DNA of 64,000 bases from Asterias rubens. Its lineage: Eukaryota; Echinodermata; Asteroidea; Forcipulatida; Asteriidae. A model generated the notes under the pieces. The model worked only from the letters and a program-made list of their open reading frames with translations. It searched no databases and had not been told where the DNA came from. Both the position numbers and the translations under genes were made by a program. Position 1 is the stretch's first letter, and each line of letters opens with the position of its first letter. Location: contig NC_047081.1 in NCBI RefSeq assembly GCF_902459465.1, forward strand, positions 8,833,883 through 8,897,882. The letters are read 5' to 3'. Below, piece after piece: positions 48,401-53,343 of this stretch.

Positions 48401-49818
48401 GAATTGAGACTTTGTTTTGTGTTTGTGACAATTGTATTTGTTTTTTCTTCTTGCCACAGTTGGTGTAAGCCCGTCACTTCGTAAACAGATTGAAGATGTC
48501 ATTAGATCACCACCTATCAACTCTGGTAAGTTTGTATGAACAAGGTTTTAAAATGAAAAAATAAAGTTATTATGTCCACTTCTCTCCTATCTCTTCAGTC
48601 TCCTGACGATGACTACAGTAAGCTAGTCAAAACTTTGAGACCAATAATTAAGAACTCACTCCACGGTAGTGCAGTTATAACAACGATCCTTTGAGCTAAA
48701 GTCGTAGTCCCAGCCGATTTTCTACCTTCCGCCCAGGTAGTAGTTTAAAAGCGTAACTTTCACATCACTTTTTTTTTTCAATCTCAGATATAAGTCGCTT
48801 GGCACCAATCAAGGCTTTGCTACCTGAGTCTGTGGACTGGTACCAGATCAAGGTAGTCTTGGCCGTGTTACAAGTTCAATATGGTATGCCAACATCTACG
48901 GGTAGTAGTGACTCAGATAAAATGGTACCCGACAGGCCAACTACCAGTTCATCAGAACATTTCCGCTCACAGGCTGTGGTAAGTAAAAACCATAAAACCA
49001 GCTTTCTCCAGAAGACGATCAGAGCATACTGATCGAAATGCGAGTTGAAACCAACGGTTCTTTTCAGAACCACCCCAACGCATATAGACATGGTCATTAC
49101 ATGGTGTTAAAGCAAACCTTTCCATATCCTATTTCCACCATGCAAAGTTTCAAATCCTACTTAAGTTAAAACCAGGCAGTTTGAACACTACCATGTTACG
49201 AGAGTGAGTTTCTATTCAAGCCCGGTTCATACTTCCTGCGAATGCGAGCGCGATATAAAATTTGAAGTCACAGCCCTGTTTTCATTGCGAATGTTTCGCA
49301 TGACAACGCCAGAGCTTGGGTCTAAACTGGACCACTCGACCAGAGCTTGGGTCTAGTGAACTGGACCGCTCGACCAGAGCTTGGGTCTAGTGAACTAGAC
49401 TGCTCGGCCACGATTGTCGAATTGGATTGGATAGTTCCAATCGGCCATAAATAGTTCTTGCGCAGTGAAGTTGATGGTTCGAATCCTTACTCAGTATTGT
49501 TGTCTTTCCTCACGACGAAACTTTAGAGTAAAACAAAAATGACTTTCATTGCATCCACAGCCATATCGGTCACCCCTTCAGACACGACCAGTACCAGCGA
49601 GGTCAACCAACCCAGACCCTTCGGTCAGTCCGTTGGTCAGCCCCCTGATGACCAAGAGCAAGTCCTATCATGGAGGGATGAATAGTGGTAGTCAGTCGAC
49701 ACAACAAAGTGGAACCAAACGGAAGCTACCCACCTGGCTTTTTGGGTCAGCCAAGAAAGGAAAGCTTAACAGCGGGACAGCAACCAAGAAAGCCAACAGT
49801 CTCTTTGCTAAACGATAG
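29003..49818 (+). CDS. WRN: Werner syndrome-type RecQ helicase, complete, no exonuclease domain
   Basis: RecQ-family 3'-5' DNA helicase of the Werner group, a nuclear enzyme that unwinds replication and repair intermediates. Coding exons: 29003-29296, 29857-30105, 30476-30575, 31640-31715, 32358-32422, 33018-33126, 33815-33889, 34412-34494, 35181-35287, 35656-35840, 37161-37243, 38162-38253, 39385-39457, 39964-40072, 40839-40940, 41976-42062, 42501-42636, 43474-43529, 44864-44895, 45109-45257, 45625-45810, 46084-46196, 46464-46629, 47044-47145, 47858-47954, 48460-48525, 48788-48978, 49561-49818. All junctions are GT-AG, phase is kept throughout, and the sum is 3441 nt (1146 residues plus stop). 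Order: acidic N-terminus, helicase core, zinc/RQC, HRDC, basic tail. The start is the first ATG after an in-frame stop at 28976-28978. Human WRN (1432 residues) has an N-terminal exonuclease that is not seen here. An alternative acceptor at 28977-28978 would remove that stop, so upstream coding exons are not strictly excluded. Confidence 0.94.
29369..29715 (+). mobile_element. tRNA-derived SINE, type III, in WRN intron 1
   Basis: Head GTCATGGCCAAGCAGTCTAG, B box GGGTTCGAATCCCG, body with TCTACCAACGAGGCT and CACCTTGAAGTGGC. Confidence 0.75.
30316..30418 (+). repeat. (GTTT)n microsatellite in WRN intron 2
   Basis: About 103 bp of GTTT repeat with one longer T run, 57 bp before the exon 3 acceptor. 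Confidence 0.95.
30700..31262 (+). repeat. Repeat family I, interrupted by MITE-A
   Basis: The flanks 30700-30757 (AGTCAGCTTGTCATTTCACT) and 31135-31262 (TTGGCCATTGGATCACTTTT) match the uninterrupted copy at 44487-44668. Confidence 0.65.
30758..31134 (+). mobile_element. MITE-A in WRN intron 3
   Basis: From TGGACACTATTGGTAATT to GTGTCCAGAGTCTTTAA; interior standard. The left TTAA end is lost. Confidence 0.85.
31280..31515 (+). mobile_element. SINE type IV in WRN intron 3
   Basis: CAAAGGTCATGGGTTCGAAT, CCCACCGAGTAAAATGCCTG, and a GATGCAAATTTAACATCTAT tail. Confidence 0.8.
31640..40072 (+). CDS. WRN: WRN RecQ helicase core (exons 4-14)
   Basis: Two RecA-like lobes occupy about residues 215-567. 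FGHARFRP and the following MQW match the RecQ motif 0 region. Walker A ATGYGKS is at residues 260-266, the Walker B DEAH box at 358-361, and motif [12 protein letters not shown] at 540-549. [12 protein letters not shown] and [11 protein letters not shown] match motif III and the lobe junction, and [15 protein letters not shown] matches motif V. All catalytic residues expected of an active ATPase/helicase are visible. The introns carry seven or more MITE and SINE insertions, including one SINE starting about five bases after exon 14. Confidence 0.95.
31880..32035. mobile_element. tRNA-like repeat V folded into an inverted duplication
   Basis: GGTTGAACAAAGAATTGGCT with AGGATTCGAACC is mirrored after 16 bp by GTTCGAATCCCACTC and TCAATTCTTTGTTCAACC, giving arms of about 42 bp. 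The single-copy form is at 37300-37448. Confidence 0.75.
32528..32966 (+). mobile_element. MITE-B in WRN intron 5
   Basis: GACATTTGGTAATCATTC to CAAAGGCGTACATTCCCTTTAA; interior GTGGTTATGGAAAAAGACGT shared with 682-1098. It contains an (ATT)n run and an inserted segment at 32728-32825. Confidence 0.6.
33245..33454. mobile_element. MITE-G in WRN intron 6
   Basis: Ends GGGCCCAATATCATAGAGCT and AGCTCTATGAAATTGGACCC; interior arms TTGATAAAAACAGG and CCTGTTTTTATCAAGG make the whole element a long hairpin. Confidence 0.85.
33545..33790 (+). mobile_element. SINE type II body and tail
   Basis: AGAAGGGGTTCGCCCTGG to GTGCTATAAGAAGCCACTAT followed by ATTATTG; the tRNA-like head is missing. Confidence 0.7.
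33963..34316 (+). mobile_element. MITE-A in WRN intron 7
   Basis: TTAAAGGCACTGGACACTAT to GGTGTCCAGTACCTTTAA. Confidence 0.88.
34510..34880. mobile_element. GC-rich repeat in WRN intron 8, relative of 10520-11085
   Basis: Shares CATTCATAAATACC and the inverse of CTCTCCACCAATGAG with the element near 11000. Contains two 19-bp repeats of GTAATCTATTTCTAAGCGCG and runs of GCGCGC. Confidence 0.6.
34883..35025 (+). repeat. Repeat family C in WRN intron 8
   Basis: AGAGTAGTGACTCG to GTGTGTAATTCCAGGCC; close copy at 35886-36065. Confidence 0.7.
35075..35165 (+). repeat. Short tandem repeat before WRN exon 9
   Basis: Five or so diverged copies of TTGACATATTGTTTATG-type units end 15 bp before the acceptor and supply part of its T-rich tract. 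Confidence 0.65.
35317..35615 (+). mobile_element. MITE-A, internally deleted, in WRN intron 9
   Basis: CACCGGACACTATG, GGAGAGCTGTTGATAG, CTCCCTCTGAAGTAAC and AGATACATCAAGTGAGAGG; the right terminus and part of the centre are missing. Confidence 0.75.
35822..36525 (+). repeat. WRN: Duplicated exon 10 end and donor in WRN intron 10
   Basis: 35822-35866 (exon end, GTGAGT donor and TTTGCTTCATTATGTTAA) recurs at 36088-36132 with two changes, 266 bp downstream. The match resumes after a MITE at 36505 (GAATTGACGAGAAAGTG, also at 35869). A family C repeat (35886-36065) lies between the copies. Confidence 0.85.
36133..36500. mobile_element. TTAA-flanked MITE, 368 bp
   Basis: Inverted ends AGCCATTGGACCCTTTCGGT and CCGAAAGCGTATAATGGCT, flanked by TTAA at 36129-36132 and 36501-36504. 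The duplicated sequence at 35857-35885 gives the empty site with a single TTAA. TTAA duplication is the hallmark of piggyBac-type insertion. Confidence 0.88.
36898..37000 (-). repeat. Histone-stem-loop-bearing repeat, copy 4, decayed (minus)
   Basis: The minus strand reads CATACTGATCGAAATGTCGA, GTTGAAACCTTTTCAGAACC and GGTGTTACCGCAAACC. The 5' arm of the hairpin has been lost. Confidence 0.65.
37300..37448 (-). mobile_element. tRNA-like SINE type V (minus)
   Basis: On the minus strand AGCTAAGTTGGTAGAGCGC and GGTTGTTGGTTCGAGCCCC are strong A and B boxes. The flanks cannot form an acceptor stem, so it is a SINE head, not a tRNA gene. A fragment recurs at 37622-37722. Confidence 0.7.
37721..38086 (-). 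mobile_element. MITE-A in WRN intron 11 (reverse)
   Basis: Bounded by TTAAAGACAATGGACAC and GTGTCCACTGCCTTTAA. Confidence 0.88.
38350..38515 (-). mobile_element. SINE type III tail (minus)
   Basis: Reverse complement of the 52300-52440 tail: GCAAGTCGCCTGACACACAA and GCCACCTACTCCTAGGGCTG. Confidence 0.8.
38520..38760 (+). mobile_element. SINE type VI in WRN intron 12
   Basis: GGTTGGCTCTGTGGTTTTTC, ATTGGGTTTTCAGTCCCTAT and GGCACTCTTTACAAGAGTCG. Related to 18010-18260. Confidence 0.6.
38795..38910 (+). mobile_element. SINE type IV, partial
   Basis: GGCAAAGGTTGTGGGTTCGA then CCCACCCGAGTAATATGC; the tail is lost after 38910. Confidence 0.7.
38975..39350 (-). mobile_element. SINE type I in WRN intron 12 (minus)
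   Basis: (AAT)n, GTATAGCGCATTTTACAATA, CACCCCTGGGTGAAA-type body and GATTCGAACCCACACTC. The head is diverged. Confidence 0.8.
39755..39905 (+). mobile_element. SINE type IV, partial
   Basis: ACCTGAGTAATATGCTTGTG, TAACACACATCGGTGTATAT and GATGCAAATTTCCATCTATT, about 60 bp before exon 14. Confidence 0.7.
40077..40446 (+). mobile_element. SINE type I starting five bases after WRN exon 14
   Basis: GTCGTGGCCGAGCGGATAAG (A box), GGGTTCGAATCCCGG (B box), full body and tail GCGCTATATAAAAAATTAAT. A 20-bp internal duplication (GATTCTGTTCAGCAGAGTGT) is seen. The exon ends at 40072, so only GTGC of the intron precedes the insertion. Confidence 0.88.
40839..45257 (+). CDS. WRN: WRN zinc-binding and RQC winged-helix region (exons 15-20)
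   Basis: Exon 15 ends in IKCRRR and exon 16 contains QCCDNCK, giving zinc-ligand cysteines at residues 598, 623 or 624, and 627, with the spacing seen in human WRN. Exons 17-20 encode the winged-helix RQC domain (residues about 630-754), including [24 protein letters not shown], the short exon 19 sequence [11 protein letters not shown], and a closing [10 protein letters not shown] segment. RQC domains bind duplex DNA and protein partners. The donor of exon 20 is followed by a 22-bp tandem array that copies the splice junction. Confidence 0.92.
40975..41325 (+). mobile_element. SINE type I head with type II tail
   Basis: TGTCGTGGCCGAGCGGATAG, CAGGGGTAAATGGGTACC, then TTGAAGCGCCATGAGCGTCA and ATTATTATTATT. 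The head is type I and the end is the type II tail, so it is a recombinant or an intermediate subtype. Confidence 0.8.
41606..41664 (+). repeat. (GTTT)n microsatellite in WRN intron 15
   Basis: About 14 GTTT units. Confidence 0.95.
42095..42325 (+). mobile_element. MITE-A, left part, in WRN intron 16
   Basis: TTAAAGGCAGTGGACACAAT to ATCTGAAAGCACACA; the right part is missing. Confidence 0.8.
42385..42475 (+). mobile_element. LINE tail fragment
   Basis: GTAGGTGGATATGTGCTGTT followed by an (ATT)n run, like the end of the element at 7750-8062; it stops 25 bp before exon 17. Confidence 0.55.
42890..43075 (-). mobile_element. LINE tail (minus), same family as 7750-8062
   Basis: (AAT)n then AAGACTTGTAATGCGCACAT and CACCCTGCTGGGTGTTCAAG, the complement of the 7900-8020 tail. 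Confidence 0.8.
43572..43936. mobile_element. MITE with TTGGACCCTTTCGGT ends, second copy
   Basis: CCATTGGACCCTTTCGGTA to TACCGAAAGGGTCCAAT, near-perfect 18-bp inverted ends; interior like 36133-36500. Confidence 0.88.
43955..44485 (-). mobile_element. LINE 3' end in WRN intron 18 (minus)
   Basis: The minus frame at 44200-44442 reads [20 protein letters not shown] and [15 protein letters not shown], the LINE reverse-transcriptase C-terminus. Its tail TATATAAATTTCC and (TTA)n end near 43955. Confidence 0.8.
44487..44668 (+). repeat. Repeat family I, uninterrupted copy
   Basis: Matches the two flanks of the MITE-A at 30758-31134 and so provides the pre-insertion state. Confidence 0.65.
45248..45525 (+). 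repeat. WRN: 22-bp tandem array copying the WRN exon 20 donor
   Basis: The exon 20 end and donor (CCTAATAAG then GTA) recur about every 20-22 bp as GTATTCTGTTTCCTAATAAG-type units, roughly twelve times. Exact TAATAAGGTA is at 45251, 45311, 45371 and 45489; the others are mostly TAATAAAGTA. Confidence 0.92.
45625..46629 (+). CDS. WRN: WRN linker and HRDC domain (exons 21-23)
   Basis: Exon 21 (45625-45810) is a Pro/Ser/Gln-rich linker, residues 755-816. Exons 22 and 23 encode the HRDC domain, residues about 817-905: [28 protein letters not shown], then [20 protein letters not shown]. This is the helical HRDC fold of RecQ and RNase D proteins, used for DNA or protein contacts. The last 48 bp of exon 21 are repeated in the next intron at 45889-45936. 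Confidence 0.93.
45811..45936 (+). repeat. WRN: GTTT/CTTT repeat and partial copy of exon 21 end
   Basis: After the exon 21 donor come TGTTTGTTTG-type repeats (45820-45888) and then a 48-bp copy of the exon end (45763-45810) at 45889-45936, with about seven changes. In the copy the final CAG is TAG, an in-frame stop. The spacing is 126 bp. Confidence 0.88.
46250..46430. mobile_element. MITE-F fragment in WRN intron 22
   Basis: TTTTACTCATTTCTCAAAAA, CTACAGCACCTC and GGGAAGCTTTCTACCATCAT match the right half of 17488-17849. Confidence 0.65.
46645..46975 (+). mobile_element. SINE type II in WRN intron 23
   Basis: GTCGTGGCCGAGCGGTTAAG at the left, 15 bp after the exon 23 end, and the type II body (TTCGCCCTGG, CACCTTGTAAAACATT). 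Confidence 0.82.
47044..49818 (+). CDS. WRN: WRN C-terminal region and basic tail (exons 24-28)
   Basis: Residues 910-1061 form the post-HRDC helical region conserved in WRN ([48 protein letters not shown]). The last exon (49561-49818) is Ser/Pro-rich and ends in [16 protein letters not shown], matching the KR-LP-W basic stretch near the human WRN C-terminus, a likely nuclear-localisation and DNA-binding tail. The stop is TAG at 49816-49818. Confidence 0.92.
47232..47360 (+). mobile_element. SINE type IV, partial
   Basis: AAGTTCGTGGGTGCGAATCC, CACCTGAGTAATACGCCTG and ACACATCGGTGTATGG. Confidence 0.75.
47398..47768 (-). mobile_element. SINE type I in WRN intron 24 (minus)
   Basis: TTTTTATAGAGCGCTTTTCA to GATTCGAACCCACATTGTG and the complement of TGGCTAAGGGGATATGAG. 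Confidence 0.85.
48600..48775 (+). repeat. Repeat with hammerhead-like motif, copy 1
   Basis: CTGACGATGACTACAGTAAG, TAGTCAAAACTTTGAG, then AAGAACTCACTCCACGGTAG. A second copy is at 51910-52040. Confidence 0.6.
49005..49130 (+). repeat. Histone-stem-loop-bearing repeat, copy 5, in WRN intron 27
   Basis: CAGAAGACGATCAG, CATACTGATCGAAATGCGAG, CCAAC, GGTTCTTTTCAGAACC at 49056-49071, then ACCCCAAC and ATGGTGTTAAAGCAAACC. Confidence 0.78.
49311..49412 (+). repeat. Tandem repeat, about 35-bp unit, three copies
   Basis: CCAGAGCTTGGGTCTA repeats at about 49309, 49343 and 49374 with CTCGACCAGAG joints; the last unit runs into CTGCTCGGCCACG, the complement of a SINE A box. Confidence 0.75.
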
Positions 49819-50480
49819 TTCAGAGACTAACGCACCAAAGACACTGATAAGAGCAAGTGCAAGTGTTCCGACTTGAACCCAGGCTGGTCGACTATTGTTG
49901 ACTACTGTGGTTGACCATTTGGAACCAGCCTTAGGACCATGGTTACTTCCACGGTCTCGATAACCTGTTCCATGCTAACACGTGTGAAGTGCAACGGGAA
50001 CCAGTGACACTATAGAGAAAAGGGGGAAGGCAATGGAGTGTTGAGTAACGTGTTACCGATGGTTGACTAGGCTTCCAAACGAGTCATTCGAGTGAGTGCG
50101 TCAAATGAGTGCACTCCAACTTGCTCTAAGGTGAAGTAACCATAGAGTATTCATGGCAGACTTTCAGGCACACGAGGGCAGCCGTCGTATTTCCAGTCTC
50201 GTTACTTTTGTACAAGTTATTTTTCTACTAAATTCCTTCAAAGGAAATGGAAGATGTAGAAAGTAGAAGTTTGCATTCATTTGTATTCAAGGTTGTTGAT
50301 TTTACTTAATAAGCAAATAACAACAACCTAGTGTTAAATTGTCTTAGGTTAGTGTTGGAATTTTTTTTAATTTTAAATACATGAGGTCAGAAAAAAAAAC
50401 TCAGGTCAGGTCAGTTCCTAGTTTATCATTGCCGTTTATTAAGTAATCAATTAGCAATAAATAAGACGAATACTTCACAA
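49819..50480 (+). other. WRN: WRN 3' untranslated region
   Basis: Sequence follows the stop without splice signals or recognised repeats. A canonical AATAAA lies at 50456-50461, with AT-rich sequence after it, and is the best polyadenylation signal. The mRNA end near 50480 is an inference. Confidence 0.6.
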
Positions 50481-51297
50481 AATTGCACAGTTGGTATAAA
50501 AAATTTGTACATACAAGACAAATAAGTAGATACTGTAAATAACTATTAAAAGTTCACCACGTTACACATGATTTGTTTTGTAAAAATGAATTGAAACAAA
50601 ATTACACAACAGTGGTCTCAATGTCACAACCCTTATTTTGGGGCATTGAGGTAAATTTCCTTTCTGAAAGAGACAAAAGACAAATTGTCTTTTTGATTCT
50701 TTTTATTTTCTTATTTGAATTGTCTTAACTCATGAATTATTTAAAAGTGTATTATGATCTAGTTGCCATGTCAAATGGTTTGAGGCAAGCTTTTGTACTG
50801 CAACCTCCCGATGAGCAAACCCGGGTATCAATGTGCCATACACATTCATCCAGAATTGAGTTCTCTTACAAAACTACGCAAAAGCTTGCCCCTAATCGTG
50901 TGACATAGCAACTGTCTCTGTAGTCTGAGGAATTCAGATTTAAGTGGCGAGTTGTGACTTGGCATGTCATTATACCAGACATTATTCAAACTTAAACCGA
51001 AAATGACTTTAATATTCACACATGGTCTTATTAAAGATGCTATGTCAGATTTTTGGCCCCAAACATTAAAAAATAGATTTTTTTGAGTGAATGGTATTTC
51101 AAAGAATTTCACCTGCTCTAACGAAAAAAAGTTTAACTTTTACTTTTAATGGTCAGGAACCATTAAACTATTTTCTAAGATTACTGTTCTAAATACATAC
51201 TCCAAATTTGTTCTTATTTCTAAATAAAGACGATGAGTAATAACAACATAGAATATTGGTAAAAAAAACATTAACAGGCACAAGTGGTCACTGCTAG
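50481..51297. other. Convergent gap after WRN, nothing recognised except a repeat match
   Basis: 50870-51010 (AAAGCTTGCCCCTAATCGTG, GTGACATAGCAACTGTCT) matches 24170-24290. No gene was seen. Confidence 0.45.
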
Positions 51298-51682
51298 TTA
51301 AAGGCAGTGGACACTATTGGTAATTGTCAAAGACTAGCCTTCACAGTTGGTGTATCTCAACATATGCATAAAATAACTAACCTGTGAAAATTTGAGCTCA
51401 ATCGGTCATCGAACTTGCGAGATAACTATGAAAGAAAAAAACACCCTTGTCACACGAAGTTGTGTGCGTTTAGATGGTTGATTTCGAGACCTCAAGTTCT
51501 AAATCTGAGGTCTCAAAATCAAATTCGTGGAATAGTCAACTTTCTCTAAAACTATGGCACTTCAGAGGGAGCCGTTTCTCACAATGTTTTATACTATCAA
51601 CCTCTCCCTATTACTCGTCACCAAGAAAGGTTTTATGCTAATCATTATTTTGAGTAATTACCAATAGTGCCACTGCCTTTAA
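51298..51682 (-). mobile_element. MITE-A (reverse) between WRN and the SRPBCC gene
   Basis: TTAAAGGCAGTGGACACTAT to AATAGTGCCACTGCCTTTAA. Confidence 0.88.
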
Positions 51683-51816
51683 AAGAGCAATTGCACGATG
51701 GAAATAACCAAGACAGACTGTATCTAATACTGAATAACATCATTGTAAATGAATAAATATTGTCACTGTTGAATTCAAAACTCTTGAATGTGATGTCAAT
51801 AATTATTAGTTATTAA

Positions 51817-51890
51817 ACCTTTGACATTCCAGGTCGTTCATCTTCATTGACCTCGATGACAACGGTAGGATGAAGAAACTCCATGTCAAT
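51817..51890 (-). pseudogene. 74-bp identical copy of part of SRPBCC exon 2
   Basis: Every base matches 53760-53833, the middle of SRPBCC exon 2 (coding for MEFLHPTVVIEVNEDERPG and neighbours). It has no splice sites and no adjoining frame, so it is a fragment. Confidence 0.9.
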
Positions 51891-51909
51891 ACGGAAAAAT
51901 ATCTGTTAG

Positions 51910-52040
51910 AGCAAGCTAGTCGAAAACATTGAGACCAATTAAGAACTCACTCCGCGGTAGTGCAGTTAATAACGATCCAATAAGCTAAAGTAGTAGTCTC
52001 AGCAAATTTATCTACCTTCCGCCCGCGTAGTAGTTCAAAA
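51910..52040 (+). repeat. Repeat with hammerhead-like motif, copy 2
   Basis: AAGCTAGTCGAAAACATTGA, AAGAACTCACTCCGCGGTAG and CTACCTTCCGCCCGCGTAG; directly beside the exon fragment. Confidence 0.6.
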
Positions 52041-52126
52041 GCAGAACAGTTCTTTTACAGAACATAGAAGTCTCTTAAAAAATTAGAAACATCTACTCCG
52101 CTGTAGTAGAATATATAGCAAGACAT

Positions 52127-52440
52127 GGCGTGTCATGGTCGAGCGGTTAAGAGCACCGGATTCAAGCTATGGTGTTTGTTTAGCAGAGTGTGGGTTCGAA
52201 TCCCGGTTGTGACACTTGCTACATAAAATTGGGGAGGTAGTGCTTTCTGCTCTACCGACCAGGCTTCGGACTGATGATACCCAAGCATACATCCGTATGG
52301 ACTGTAAAAGGGGCAACCCTGTTTCAGCCCTAGGAGTAGGTGGCATAGGCCATAGGCCTCTGGACAAAAATAATTGTAGCCCACACCTTGAAGTGGCCTT
52401 CAGGCCTTGTGTGTCTGGCGACTTGCATAAAAAAAATAAA
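52127..52440 (+). mobile_element. SINE type III, near full length
   Basis: GTCATGGTCGAGCGGTTAAG, GGGTTCGAATCCCGG, and the tail CTGGCGACTTGCATAAAAAA. Confidence 0.85.
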
Positions 52441-53343
52441 TAACAAAAAAGACAGTCCTTTAAAGAACTTAACCTGGCAAGTAGATATACTCTGGTGTCA
52501 TCCAAACCAAATATTCGTGAATTTCCCACTAATCAACATCTCTCAATTCTACTCGCAGGTTTCACTGTGACTCTTTTCAGTAGTTAAAATATAAACATTC
52601 ACCCTGAACACACTACCCAAAGGCCAGTGATCCTGACCTACAAGCCTACTGCTGGTGTTAAATAAGCGCAATGCTGACAAGCAGATTAGAAACAGGGTGT
52701 GATATGAGCCATGCAATACAGGTGAATTTCGCACTCTTGTTGCCATGGATCAACCAATCAGAATTGAGCATTCACGTTTGTTCGAAGGTAAAAGTCATTC
52801 TGTAACTATCGATCCGTCAAAGACACTTTCTGTTCAAAAGAAACAATTTAAAATCTTTCTTGATTTTATAGCATAATATCTAGAGACGTGTTTTTATATT
52901 TCAATAGTTCAAGGCATTGTGTGAACCAAGGTACAAGCTAGGGTTTCGTAAAAAGGGTGCTCAAACTTGCATGGAATTTAAAAAAACTGGGTGTCAAAAT
53001 GCTTCCCTTACACTACTTTAAAATGACAGATAAAACATGGAGTCCAAATTGAGAACAGGGTGTCCAGAAGACAGAGGCGCTCCTCTGGCTTCCACTTTGT
53101 AATCTGAAATAGGTCTAACCATGGAGCACTCTAACAGCAAAAACATATTTTTAAAATCTGAAACATGATTTTTTTTTTTTTTTTTTAAATATTTCAAGGC
53201 ATATTGTGAACACTTGATAAGCTTGGGATACTTTGATAGCTCCATTTCAGAATCCAATTTCACTATTGGGAAAGAAAATAACAAAAACACGATCTGAACT
53301 ACAAATAATCGAACCAAGGCTACGTTGAAAGTGATTGTCGTCA
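52441..53343. other. SRPBCC 3' flank with a family E repeat
   Basis: Probable 3'UTR and intergenic DNA. 52930-53095 is repeat family E (ATGACAGATAAAACATGGAG). Poly-T lies at 53168-53185. No polyadenylation signal could be fixed. Confidence 0.4.
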
